NCBI GenBank assembly: GCA_029449245.1
Contig: JANATF010000003.1
Location: 2,356,001-2,420,000 of the forward strand
Length of the DNA: 64,000 nucleotides
Reading direction: 5' to 3'
From: Mortierella alpina
Taxonomy: Eukaryota > Mortierellomycota > Mortierellomycetes > Mortierellales > Mortierellaceae
This document shows, piece after piece, positions 1 through 10,567 of the stretch. The translations under genes were made by a program, and so were the position numbers. The notes under the pieces are model-generated. The model was not told the DNA's origin, searched no databases, and saw nothing but the letters and a program-made list of their open reading frames with translations. Position 1 is the first letter of the stretch. Every line of letters starts with the position of its first letter.

Positions 1-522
1 ACTCTGCTTCTTGTTCTGTTTGATGCAGTTGACGTCTGAAGCGACTGGCGATCCAGTAGCATGCAAACACCTACCATCAGGCTTTTCGTGATCGACAAAG
101 GCTTCTACTGCCTTGGAGTCCTCCAGATCCAGCTATCATGTTGTATGACGGTATGATGAGCTTGTGCTGAATGAACGAGATTTCCACGTTTCTGGCTTTT
201 GGCAAGCAGTTGATCCACTTTTGCATACCTTCTTGAGTTCGCCCTTTGCACGCGAGAAGGCCACACCAATGACTGTTCACGTTCCCAATATGCCAAAGAG
301 AGGGAGAGAGAGATTGAGAGGTTTTTAATCGAGCTGTTGTGTCTGCACAAAGGAGCCCTCGCACTGGCTCGCGTAACCATGGTTCTCGGGTGAAGTGGTA
401 AAGTGTGTTTTCAAGGGTCATCCACGGCAATGCGAAAGGCTACCTTCGTGACCCGACTTTTTGAATTCAGCAACGACAGCACGGCCGAGCAGGCCTGAGG
501 CTCCAGTGACAAGGACGCGCAT
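1..522 (-). CDS. MAT2B / RmlD-like NAD(P)-binding protein, 5' part (partial)
   Basis: Three N-terminal exons read on the minus strand: 522-444, 272-229 and 132-75, continuing beyond position 1. The ATG at 522 opens with VLVTGASGLLGRAV, a Rossmann GxxGxxG nucleotide-binding loop. The next exons read GVAFSRAKGELKK and LDLEDSKAVEAFVDHEKPD, the order expected of the dTDP-4-dehydrorhamnose reductase (RmlD) fold. The closest eukaryotic relative is the regulatory beta subunit of methionine adenosyltransferase (MAT2B). Splice sites GTAGCC, GTATGC and GTAGGT with matching AGs keep the phase. The acceptor of the fourth exon, somewhere in 1-60, cannot be fixed. MAT2B modulates S-adenosylmethionine synthesis in animals; the fungal role is inferred. 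A plain sugar-nucleotide reductase is the alternative. It is divergent from the inositol monophosphatase gene. Confidence 0.75.
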
Positions 523-1188
523 GGTGAAGGAATGGAATGGGATGTGAATGGGTGTGTTTGAAATGGAAATGAGAAAAGGGGGGCGTGGGATGAATTCGGC
601 TTTTATCATGCACTTGCGAGTCTCTTTTGACACACCTACGCCAGCTGTCGCCTCTTCAATACTGACCCAGCCTTACCTGGTTGCTAATCGTGGTCTTCAT
701 GGTCACACGCTCAACACAGACGCTTTCTTCTTTCCCTGCGCATATGCTGCTCAAGTCGCTTGAAGGCTTCCATCGCGTAGGGCGAGGGCGGGTGCAGGAG
801 CGATGCGTCATTGAGCCGCTTTCACGAGCCTCCCTTGCATGCCCTGAGGGGTGCCGTCTGCTACGGGAAGGAGTGTGTACCCGCTCCTGGCTATGGAACG
901 CGATGTTGAGGAGTAAGAGAAGAGAGGAGAGGATGCTGATGGCGAGAGGGACAAGAAGAGACGGCGAGTCGACCCCGGTTCACTTGTTCTTGGTTCCTAG
1001 CTTGTCGTTGTGTGCCCACCCCTGCCTGTAGGTCGCACAGACAGACACAAGTCGCGCACTGCAAAGCCACGTCCTCTACACTCACGATACGTTCTTGCCT
1101 GCAGCATTCCTTCTGCATTCTCTCTTCTCTGTTCACGCTTCCTTTGCCATCGTCAACACCGCTCCGCAACCAGCCGACAATCTTCACC
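523..1188. promoter_or_regulatory. shared divergent promoter interval
   Basis: This 666-bp space separates the start codons of the MAT2B-like gene (minus) and the inositol monophosphatase gene (plus), so it must hold both promoters. The last 100 bp before 1189 are pyrimidine-rich, as are the leaders of other genes in the window. No clear TATA box or gene is visible. Confidence 0.45.
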
Positions 1189-2643
1189 ATGACTCACAGC
1201 TACACCACAGCTCAGCTCAACTCATTCCTGGAATTCGGCATCAAGCTCGCGCAGTTGGCCGGGCCTGTCATTCTCGAAGGATTCAACAGCCGCTTCTCGC
1301 CCGAGAGGAGCGCGCTGCTAGTCAAGAAGGGCAACACCGCCGACCTGGTTACGGAGTGGGACCAGAAGGTCGAAAAGATGGTCCGCGCCGAGATTGCCGA
1401 AAAGATGAAGGACCACTCGTACGTCCCTGCCTCTCGTACACGAGTAGAGTAGAAAAGGCGGTCCTTCTGTAGCCCTCTTGCGGAACCCGGATCTGATCCC
1501 TCACCTTCTCTCTCCATTGATACATAGCTTCATCGGCGAGGAGACCGTTGCTGGAGGAGAAGAGTGCAAACTGACAGACGCTCCTACTTGGATCGTTGAC
1601 CCAATCGATGGTACTACCAACTTTGTCCACGGGTAAAGAGACATGACACGCCCTTCATTTTTGTCCCTCCCGCTTCTCTGGCACGGTGGGCCTGCAGTTC
1701 TGACTTTGTTTTCAACTTGAAATATACCCCAACTAGGTTTCCGTTTGTTGCCATCTCGATCGGCTTGACCATCAACCAGGAGCCTGTCGTCGGAGTCATC
1801 TACAACCCCATCTTGAACCAGGTACGCGCAGTGAAGGAGAAAAAAAAGGGGAGCGAAAGGGAGTTCTATCAAAGTTATCGCCGTCGTCCGCTAATCTCGT
1901 TATCGCGATAATGTTGGCGATATGAAAAATGATTTAGCTGTTCACGGCCGTCAAGGGTCAGGGAGCGTACCTCTCCAAGATCGAGGAAACCCCAAAGACT
2001 CAGGGCAGACGTCTTCCTCTGTCCTACCCTCACGCTGCGCCTCCCCTGCCCTCGCTCTCCATGGCCTTGGTCGCGGGAGAGTATGGATCAGACCGATCGA
2101 CCGATATTTTTGATCCCAAGGTCAAATCCATGCGTAACCTCTCGGCCCGCGATCCCTCCAGCCTGGCACCTGGCCGTGCTGTGGGACACGCACACGGCAT
2201 GCGATGCCTGGGAAGTGCAACCATGAACATGATGGCCGTTGCGCAGGGCCAAATCGACGTCTACTGGGAGGTTGGACCCTGGGAGTGGTAGGCACTTGTT
2301 ATGCTTCGAACTTGACAATATCGTCATTAACACTGCTGTCAGCTAAGAGCTTTTCCCTAACATTGGCCACTCGATCCTCATCTTTTTTCATCGACCGCGA
2401 TTCGCGTTTAGGGATGTGTGCGCCGGTATCATTATTGTGCGTGAGGCTGGCGGCATGGTCGTCGATGGCTGTGGACGTGATGTGACGGATGGCGAGCTCC
2501 TGACAGGACGTCGAATCCTGACCGTCCGAGGATGCTGTGGCGAAGACGGCGACAGCTCAGCCGAGGCCTCTGCCGCTGCGCAGAGGAAGATTGTCCAGGA
2601 AGTGTGGACTGTCGTCGAGGACATCGAGTGCCCGCGCAAGTAA
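1189..2643 (+). CDS. INM1: inositol-1-monophosphatase
   Basis: Joined exons 1189-1418, 1528-1632, 1737-1821, 1938-2287 and 2412-2643 give 333 aa. The enzyme is a Mg-dependent, lithium-sensitive phosphatase that releases free myo-inositol from inositol monophosphate in the cytosol. Visible hallmarks are the GEE metal site (about residues 80-82), the first family signature with DPIDGT at 101-106, and the second signature WDVCAG at 257-262 followed by REAGG. The last signature is cut exactly at its Trp codon by intron 4, and the frame resumes perfectly. Length is somewhat above the animal enzyme (about 277 aa), with extra residues at the C-terminus. All four introns are GT-AG and 85-124 nt long. 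QutG-like or histidinol-phosphate phosphatases share the fold, but the motif set best fits IMPase. Confidence 0.93.
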
Positions 2644-3325
2644 TCTGTAGACCAGGTTTGAAAGTTAAGGGCTATCAGCGCTCGAATCCAGGCAAATCCA
2701 ACAACATAAAAGCCACCCTCAGAGCCACGCTGCTGTCCACCACTCCTCTGCGCCGAACCAGGTCTAAAGGTCCGAAGGCGAATTCGCTCGTTCTCCATCC
2801 TCATCCCCTTGCGCCTCTCTTCCGTGTGCCTCATCGTCCCTCTTTTCCTTCATCACCTTCACTACGTCCTCCATTACTGTCATCGTCTTCCGCCCCGCCT
2901 CCCACTGAACCGCATCGGAGCCTGTATGTGTCCATGTGTCTTGTGGGTCTTGGAATTCTTGCGAGTGCATGCCCGGGGTCTCCCAAACTCACGTAGCCTG
3001 CATCCACCAGTCGTATCTCCATTTCAATAGACAACCACCCACAGGGACCGAGGCCATGGCATGCTAAGCATCGCTCAGGACCACTCCTCTGCGCTCCGGA
3101 CGTAACGATACCACGCATACCAGGGTAAGTGCTGTTTAAGCCTGTACACGCGTGCACTCCGAGCCTCCTTCGCCTTTCTTGTAGCGGCCTTTCGCCCTTC
3201 TTGTAGCGGCACATGCTAACAGACCCGTTCTTCAATCTCGTGGATGTCCATCTCTTCACTAGGCCAGATCGCGTCAAACAGGCACTCGGGACACCCCAGG
3301 GGCGCACACAGCCAGGGTCTTCTGG
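2644..3325. other. intergenic, no gene seen
   Basis: Spacer between IMPase and the PPR gene. It contains a short direct repeat around 3168-3210 (two copies of a CTTTCTTGTAGCGGC-like unit) and no ORF with convincing composition. The true 5' end of the following gene could lie in it. Confidence 0.4.
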
Positions 3326-6300
3326 ATGCCACTCATCAGTCGGGTGCTGCACCCGGCGAGCAAACACAAACCACCCATCGGGAGACATGGATCGACACCA
3401 CCCTCATCTCCGCGGCAAAGCCCTTCACCCGCTACACTGACTGCCAAGCGACAACCTGCCAGATCACGCGCAAACTCGCCATCATCGTGGAGGAGGAAGG
3501 CAGGATGCGCGCGCTCCTGGATCTCCCAGTCGGATCAGTCGCTCCTAGGACATATGCGACCACTGTATTCGTCTTCATGGAATGTCTCCTCAGGCCGCAC
3601 ACACGCACAACCTGCAACATTCTCGGATCTTTACCCAGTCTTTCGACACATCCTCGAATCACGGAAACATGCGCGACAGCGTAACGCGATTCCTCCGAGC
3701 TGCTGTCGATCGCAGACTACACCGTCGCCCTCACGTCTGACCCAACCAGGCGCGGCCACATCAATTACCGTACACCCTCAGATTGCGACCGATCCGTGGA
3801 GACCCGGCCTGCATAGTATGGTCGAACGGCACTACACCACTCTACGACCAAAAATGACTACGTCCACTCCGAGACATACCTGGAGCCCTTCCTCATCGAC
3901 ATCGTCGTCAACAGCAACAGCGGCATTTCATTCAACTACATGCATTTCAAGTCATTCAGGACCTAAACACATTCACCGTGCAAAAGGAACCCTTCCAACG
4001 CCCATACCCAGTCGGCATATTTCGCTTGAGCATAGTCCAAGGACACTAGAGGGCGTGACAGACATGAGGATACCCGAGGAGTTTCTCCCAATCGAATCAA
4101 CTAAGCAATCAGCCCTACCCACACCTTCCACCAGCGCCATCAAGAATTGGGCCAAGGCTCAGACCGCACTCGCAAGACGGCTGTTTCTAGAGCAAAACTA
4201 TATGCAGGCTCTGGTCGTTGTGGACAAGGCCAAGGAGCACGAATACCTGCGTGAGCTGGCAAAGTATCCAGATGCCATTGGCCCCAAAGTTCTCCGCTGG
4301 CACGTCCAAGACCTGTCCCTCGTTGAATACTGCTGCCGACTCCTGAGTGCTCACGAAGCCCAGGTCGAAAGCTTGGATATTGTCGACACGCTCCGGCGGC
4401 TCAACGCGTGCGTGCTGAATCCTGCAGGCGAGTTTAAGACAAAGTCTTGGGCGGGATTTTGGTCAGAAATCGAGCGGGAGCATGATCCCATGGTGAACTA
4501 CACCCTTGCTATTCTCTCCAGGAGCTGGAACCAACTCTTTTCTGGAACGGATTGCTTAACACTGGGAGAGGCGCTGTCCCCTGACCAGCGCGCACTTGCT
4601 TTAGCCATACACCCTTTTGCCAAGGCCCTTGTGGATCGAAAACTCTTGCCGTCGACAACATCCGTATTGCAGGATCTGGCAGAAGCTCAGGCACCTGGAT
4701 CAGGGCTAAGGAGGACAATCTTGGATATCTGCATTCTTGTCGGTGATCACACGAGGGCGGCGCGATGGGCGCAGCTGTGGAATCAACGCGATAATCAAGA
4801 CTGGATGTACCAGTGGCAAGAGTTGGAAACCAAACACTTGCTAACAGGGCAGCTCCTCCAGTCCGATCGACCTGACTTGGCCATGGATCTCTTCAGACTC
4901 ACTCACAGCACCACGGCGGCCTCATATGGCTGGCTAGGCGATTTTCTCGCGGCAGCCGCCAACTCTACCCTCGCACCATGCTCCCCGGTATCCTTTGGTG
5001 GGACCCACTCACTCGCACAGATACTGCAGTTCTCAGACGTGGATGCTGGCGCCTTTTCCCAAAAGAGGGAGTTTTATGAGGAGGGGTCGTGGAAGCGTCC
5101 AGATCTGATGCAGGCATGGTTAACGGGACTACTGGATCGAGACCTCGCTGTCTCTCAGCAAGATCAACACGCGGTGGAGAAGATTCTCTGGCGAGAGCTT
5201 GCCATGGTAGGCGTACTATCCAAGGATATCTCGCGCAAGGATGTCTTGCGATCCCTTAGTCGCGAAATGTTGGCTGCTATCAGTCAGACGTCTCCCTCTC
5301 AGCAGTCAGCCATCTCCCACCTACAGAACAGTCGCAAAACTGATTCGGCATCGATTCCATACCGGGATGCATTGACCGACCACCTCGACCACCTCGATAT
5401 GAAGACTATGGTGGGATCCGTATCCTCCGCATCCAAGCCGACTAGCGATGCGTGGACGGCGCCCTTGGATGACGGATCCTTGGAAGGTGCTCAACTGCTC
5501 AAACAATCTATTCAGGAACTGATGTCTCGATATCACTCCGACCCCGATTCCCTTCAGTCCACGACGGTGGCCTATAGGAATCTGCTTCACAATGTAGCAT
5601 ACCACTCGTCAACACGCCTCGGACACCTGGGATTGATGTCGTTGGTCAGCGAGTTGCGCTTCCGCTCCCTGTACGGTACAGATGTTTGGGACAAGACCGC
5701 CAGTGCAGTCAACCAAAAGATGAATACAGGGTCGCCTCGGCAGAGGTCCGGTTCCAAGAAAATGGCAGATCTGTCAGTTATCCAAGGCGTAACAGATTTC
5801 GCGGACAAGCATTTAAGCGGCCAACTGGCAGAGATGTGCGCGCTTGCGGCTCGTTCTGCAGAGAGTCCTTTGACACGATGGACGGGACAGTTCTCGGATT
5901 GGTATATGGCAGTTACGGGGTCCTCAGAACAGACCAAACACATGGCAAGGAGTCTGCAGTTCAAGAAACGGCCGGCAGCGGGGTCCTATCCTTATCACCA
6001 AGCAATGCAACTGCTGCTACACAACCAGGAATACAACTTGGCAGCTATGCTCCATTCCCAGGTTTATGAACTTGGTGGGACCCGCAAGACTGGCAAGAAA
6101 CATCATGTATCGCGACTTGAGCGGGCAGACCTAGGACGGCTTGTTCACGCGTTGGCAACCACCAGCAGCGACCCCAAGAGCTTGGAGATGGCGCAATGGA
6201 TTGTGGACCGGCACCTTGAGAAAGAGACACAGTTGCAGAAATCGGACGCAGACGCGGAGCAGAATCACACGACGCGGATTTTGAATATAGAGATTGCGAC

Positions 6301-8314
6301 GATGCTTGCAGGTGGTTGGTCCAGACGCGCCGAGTTCGGCAACGTTCGCCATGTCACGGATGCGATGCAAAAGTACGGCGTTCAACCCAACATGGTCTTT
6401 TACAACACGCTGCTCAAGGCACTGATGGACCTATCGCCTTTTTCAAAGTATGGTCGGCGCACAATGGGCAGTGGCAGCGAAACCGGGATGCGCGAACTCG
6501 GGCGAGCGATGATGGTCCGGCAGATGATCCACTCTAAGAATCAGATGGGCGGTAATGTGGTCTCTGAGGAGGAGAGAACCATGGAAACCATGCATTCGGA
6601 GCTGAGCCAGGGCTGGGACCTGTTCCAGAGCCTTGTGTCAAAATCATTAAGACGCACACCTCAGGATATCTCGGCACTCGACCTTGGCCTGGACTCACCA
6701 TTAATTCTCAAGGAGCTGATTGCGCAGGCTCGCCCTTCCACAACAGAGCTCGGTCAGTCTGGTTTTGCAAGTGCAGATGCTGACGGGCTCTTTCGGCCGG
6801 ATGCTTTTACGTTTTCAATCTTGTTGGGGGCCTTTGCTCGACGAGGAGAGATTGAGCCGATCTCGGAGCTGTTTGTGGAAATGAAGCAATTGGGGCTGGA
6901 GCCTGATACGGCGATCTGTACGATTCTGGCGAATGCGTTTGCCAAGAAAGGAGACCTCAAGTCTGTGGACCGTGTCGTTCAGGAAGCCCGGAATCGAAAT
7001 CTGGACGCGGGATTGTACCTCGCGAACGTGGTTCTGGATGGTTTGGTGGAGGGCAAGGTGTCTGCTAGCAAGATTCGGGAGTCCCTGGACAGAATGATTG
7101 TGAAAGCGACAGAGGTAGAAAGAGATGATGAGGCAGAGATTTCTGTTCCAAAAATCGGGCACGCGACGGCGTTTCCTCCTTCAGCACCTCGACATAATAC
7201 AAATTACCTCGGCACACACCCTCACCAACGATTGGCGAGAACATCAGGATCGTCATCGTCGTCGTCGTCGGGAAGCAAGCTGCCAGGTCATGATCTTGGG
7301 GTGGATGCGATTTCCTTGACGACTGTGATCAAGCACCATGCTCGGCAAGGCGACCTTCAATCGGCTCAAGATGTATTCCAGACCATGCTGCAGGCGGGAT
7401 TTGTGCCTAACGGCCGAGTGTATGCACTCCTCCTTGGAGCGTCTATCAGGAAGAAGGATATTGCAGCTGGTTTATCCACCATTCGAGCCATGCGGACGCA
7501 CAGCATGCTGTTCCCGGATGCCAAGGCGTGGAAGGGTCTGCTTAGATGCGCATTGGACATGGAACAACATCGCAGAGTGTCTGTGGCAGGACAACAGCAG
7601 CACAACCGACAACGGTCTGTGGAAGGATCACGTCGCGAGGGAGCCATTGGTGTTTCGTCTTCCATTTATGATGGCTCATCGACGACGTCGTCGACGACGG
7701 CGACAATCGGTGATGACGACGATGGTATCGTCGTGCCCACGAGCGGACTGGTTCAGTCGGTCCTCAAGGAGCTGTCGTTGATTTTGTTGGAGATGAGGAT
7801 GGCAGAAAGCCTTCCTGCGTTGAAACCTATTGGCTGTGAGAGCACTCGGCCAGACAAGAACTCTGGCTTGGTCGCGAAGGAGTATCTCTCAGGCATTTTG
7901 ACGTCGTCATGGCTGTCGTCGTCGGACAAGAAAACTAGGCAACATGAGGTTCGAGTATCCGCCGATGGAAGGCGTGCTGGTGTGTGTCTTCCTGTGGTCA
8001 AGAGCCAGAACGGGCTCTTGCGACGTTTGCTGGATCATTTACTGCAGGGATCGGATGCGAAGGTGGCGGCGGCTTCGAGAGGGCGAGGTCGAGAGGGAGG
8101 AGTTGAGAAACGAGGCACGGTGGTGGAGGAAGTGGAGGAGGAGGTGCAGCAGCGGTGTGATCAGGCGATATGGCTCGTGCGGATGGTGGAGGCCAACAGG
8201 ATTGATTTGGGCGATCGATGGAAGTGGGACGTGGTTGTTCGTAGGGTGCATGCGTTGACCGGCGCCAGCACTGCGTCCATTGTAGAGAGACTCAACAGGA
8301 GGAGGAAGGAGTAG
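3326..8314 (+). CDS. large PPR-repeat protein, probably mitochondrial
   Basis: One uninterrupted frame of 1,662 codons without introns, unusual beside its intron-rich neighbours. PPR-like helical hairpins are visible around residues 1000-1040 (MQKYGVQPNMVFYNTLLKAL), 1155-1200 (PDAFTFSILLGAFARRG then LEPDTAICTILANAFAKKGD) and 1325-1365 (TTVIKHHARQGDLQSAQDVF). The central part looks alpha-helical throughout. PPR proteins bind single-stranded organellar RNA for processing, stability or translation. The first 250 residues are Arg/Ser/Thr/His-rich with almost no acid, compatible with a mitochondrial presequence but also with 5' leader read through by chance. In-frame Met codons near residues 165, 177 and 248 are alternative starts; the stretch from MRIPEEFLP on is clearly protein-like. 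Low-complexity Ser and Gly/Arg stretches occur near 1310 and 1580. The specific target is unknown. Confidence 0.8.
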   Translation: MPLISRVLHPASKHKPPIGRHGSTPPSSPRQSPSPATLTAKRQPARSRANSPSSWRRKAGCARSWISQSDQSLLGHMRPLYSSSWNVSSGRTHAQPATFSDLYPVFRHILESRKHARQRNAIPPSCCRSQTTPSPSRLTQPGAATSITVHPQIATDPWRPGLHSMVERHYTTLRPKMTTSTPRHTWSPSSSTSSSTATAAFHSTTCISSHSGPKHIHRAKGTLPTPIPSRHISLEHSPRTLEGVTDMRIPEEFLPIESTKQSALPTPSTSAIKNWAKAQTALARRLFLEQNYMQALVVVDKAKEHEYLRELAKYPDAIGPKVLRWHVQDLSLVEYCCRLLSAHEAQVESLDIVDTLRRLNACVLNPAGEFKTKSWAGFWSEIEREHDPMVNYTLAILSRSWNQLFSGTDCLTLGEALSPDQRALALAIHPFAKALVDRKLLPSTTSVLQDLAEAQAPGSGLRRTILDICILVGDHTRAARWAQLWNQRDNQDWMYQWQELETKHLLTGQLLQSDRPDLAMDLFRLTHSTTAASYGWLGDFLAAAANSTLAPCSPVSFGGTHSLAQILQFSDVDAGAFSQKREFYEEGSWKRPDLMQAWLTGLLDRDLAVSQQDQHAVEKILWRELAMVGVLSKDISRKDVLRSLSREMLAAISQTSPSQQSAISHLQNSRKTDSASIPYRDALTDHLDHLDMKTMVGSVSSASKPTSDAWTAPLDDGSLEGAQLLKQSIQELMSRYHSDPDSLQSTTVAYRNLLHNVAYHSSTRLGHLGLMSLVSELRFRSLYGTDVWDKTASAVNQKMNTGSPRQRSGSKKMADLSVIQGVTDFADKHLSGQLAEMCALAARSAESPLTRWTGQFSDWYMAVTGSSEQTKHMARSLQFKKRPAAGSYPYHQAMQLLLHNQEYNLAAMLHSQVYELGGTRKTGKKHHVSRLERADLGRLVHALATTSSDPKSLEMAQWIVDRHLEKETQLQKSDADAEQNHTTRILNIEIATMLAGGWSRRAEFGNVRHVTDAMQKYGVQPNMVFYNTLLKALMDLSPFSKYGRRTMGSGSETGMRELGRAMMVRQMIHSKNQMGGNVVSEEERTMETMHSELSQGWDLFQSLVSKSLRRTPQDISALDLGLDSPLILKELIAQARPSTTELGQSGFASADADGLFRPDAFTFSILLGAFARRGEIEPISELFVEMKQLGLEPDTAICTILANAFAKKGDLKSVDRVVQEARNRNLDAGLYLANVVLDGLVEGKVSASKIRESLDRMIVKATEVERDDEAEISVPKIGHATAFPPSAPRHNTNYLGTHPHQRLARTSGSSSSSSSGSKLPGHDLGVDAISLTTVIKHHARQGDLQSAQDVFQTMLQAGFVPNGRVYALLLGASIRKKDIAAGLSTIRAMRTHSMLFPDAKAWKGLLRCALDMEQHRRVSVAGQQQHNRQRSVEGSRREGAIGVSSSIYDGSSTTSSTTATIGDDDDGIVVPTSGLVQSVLKELSLILLEMRMAESLPALKPIGCESTRPDKNSGLVAKEYLSGILTSSWLSSSDKKTRQHEVRVSADGRRAGVCLPVVKSQNGLLRRLLDHLLQGSDAKVAAASRGRGREGGVEKRGTVVEEVEEEVQQRCDQAIWLVRMVEANRIDLGDRWKWDVVVRRVHALTGASTASIVERLNRRRKE

Positions 8315-9023
8315 GTGTAAGCTCGGTGCTTCTGATGATTATCATACAAAAAAGAACTTGTACAGCACTGTATTTTGTCATTTGCTGGACACGGATGAAT
8401 AATTATTTCAAGACAATCGCCGTTGATCTCTTGTGGAGGTGGGGCTAAGGGTGTTGTTGCGAAGAAAAACACGCACACATTCTTGCAAGGGAGACAGACA
8501 GCAGAGTTTCGCACCTTGTTTTAATGACAAAGGAAGCATATGGAAGCAGTCGGGGTACCTCAGAAAGCTATTATAGACTACCCGGAGCCGAGGGGAATAG
8601 GGAGTGTGAAGGTAAACGGGTGTGGGGGACTGGGATTGTGCGTTTATCGGACTTATGCTGAGGCAACATGTCGACATTGTTTCATGAACACAAGCAAACG
8701 TGCATGGATTGACTTCGCCAACGGTTTACACCGAGACAGGCACTCGTGCTTTGCAACCCTATCTGGAGGTCTGTGAGGGGGGGATGTGAGGGGACGCCAG
8801 CATTTCGAAGAAATAGTGGCCAGCTATGCGAGGTGTAGGAATGAGAGCTGGCTGGGCCTAAAGTGGGTGTTAGACAATGGCCTCGCCGCCGCCTCGCCAT
8901 GCCCCACTAGCAGGTGCGTTGGTACATGCTCACAAATAGTGTGCATGCATGAGGCAGCATTTAGTATTTGCTTCAGTGCTTACCCGAGCAAACATCTTGG
9001 TCGTCTGGGTTGCACAACCCGCC

Positions 9024-9065
9024 GGTGCACAGTTAGTGGTGCACAGTTGCAGGTGCACAGTTAGT
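9024..9065. repeat. 14-bp tandem repeat, three copies
   Basis: The unit GGTGCACAGTT plus three bases recurs with period 14 at 9024, 9038 and 9052. The core contains the palindrome GTGCAC, so each copy has a six-base dyad. Confidence 0.8.
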
Positions 9066-9810
9066 GTGTTTTGTAGAGAGTCCACGAGGGGAACCCGGGC
9101 AAGAGGTGAAAGAGGCCCTGCCCCTGCCCCTGCGTCTATTTAAAAACCACGGCCGAGAGAGGAAGGAGGGTACCTGCGGCTGGGCGGCCAGTAGCGGTAG
9201 GGTGGCAGCGGAGCCAACAACGAGTCCTGCGAGAAGAGCGCCTTGAGCTCGCACTTTCTTTTTTTCTTCTGAACCTTGAGGGCGGGACGCGAGCAATTGC
9301 AGGCAAACCTTGATATATTAGCCTCCATTGTTTGTATGAAGCGATGCGACCGTCTGAGGTGTGGCCTGGACATGTGTGTTTGTCCACAGCCACATATCCG
9401 TCTGGCAGTGTGGCAGCATATGGTTACTGTATGGGCATAGGAGTGCCTCATCCGCATCCACATCCAATCCTCCTCTTTCCTCATTCCCATCCTCGCCATC
9501 CCCTTTCCGTACTCCATCCCGCCTGCACGCCCATCATCCTCATCATCATCCGCGTCCAGCCGCCCTGTCTGTCCCTGCCGTGCCTGTGTCCGTGGTTCCT
9601 CCGTTTGCTCGCACTCCACCGCTCGCTCGTGGCGCATTCCATTCCTACAGCCAGCATCTCTCTTTCTCACTCCATCAGTGCAGAGCAGACAACCCCCTTT
9701 TATTCCCTCTCTCTCTCTCTTTCTCTCGCTGTCTCTCTTTCTTTCATCCTTCCTCCCCTCAGTCCTTCATTCTCACTGCCGCTGGCCTCTTGAGTCTCTG
9801 GGTCTCATCA

Positions 9811-9828
9811 CCCCCCCCCCCCCCCCCC
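9811..9828. repeat. C18 homopolymer
   Basis: Uninterrupted run of 18 C at the end of a CT-rich tract upstream of the SH3/RA gene. Its length may be imprecise in any assembly. Confidence 0.85.
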
Positions 9829-10567
9829 TACTCTCCGTCCAGGAACCAGAAACGAATGGTACTTGTGATACTTGTGGTACTTTGCAGTACTTGTAGCGCA
9901 TAAGACAGTTGCATTGGGAGTGCCTCTCAATCGGATCGTGCTGGAGATGATGCTCTCGCAAGGAAAGCCGCGTGCTGTGTGGTTCAGAATGCAACCTGCT
10001 CAGACACTCTTGCTGCGATCGACCCTGGGTCCAGACTCCCCTTGTTCCATCCCCCTCATTCCCGCTCGGCACAGCCAAACACACCATCTATCCTTTCCGA
10101 TGGACCGAGACGTTGTTTTTGTGTGTATCTGTCCCTGACACACCTTCTCCTAAACCGTTACTAGCCCCCCCGTCTGTTCTCGGACAACCCAGACACCTCA
10201 AGTTTTTAGCTCTTCAAGCCAACGCATTCTCTTGACACAGAGGGACAAAAAAAAAGGGATAAAGTCGAGTAAGTAAAGTGTCTGCCGTGCCTGGGCGGGT
10301 ATGGCGCGAAAAATAACGATTCCGCTGGGTGTTTCATAGGGTTGGTGCGTGTGCGCTCTAGAAAGGAAAAGGCGGCTAGAGGATAAGGGACGCCGCTACG
10401 AGAGCGTTTTTATCACACCGCAAGTACCAATAACCCATGGTATCCCGCTTCTGCACCATGCTAACTCTCTTCTGTGCACTGCAATATTAGGATTGCAAAT
10501 TAAAAAAAAAGACGGGTCCTTTGGCTACTCAACCAAGCCGGAAAAAAATTAACGAAAACACAGCTCC

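Larger units (their letters stand above)
8315..10567. other. long intergenic region / leader of SH3 gene
   Basis: 2.25 kb with no credible gene. It holds a 14-bp tandem repeat (9024-9065), a TATTTAAA-like element near 9137, a long CT-rich stretch (about 9600-9780) typical of leaders in this genome, and an 18-nt C run (9811-9828). ORFs up to 180 codons here are Ser/Pro/Leu low-complexity readings of the pyrimidine tract. Confidence 0.5.

Noticed and set aside
9140-9903. 150-180-codon ORFs on both strands before the SH3 gene
   Set aside because: Readings of a CT-rich leader and the C18 run; no domain-like composition.
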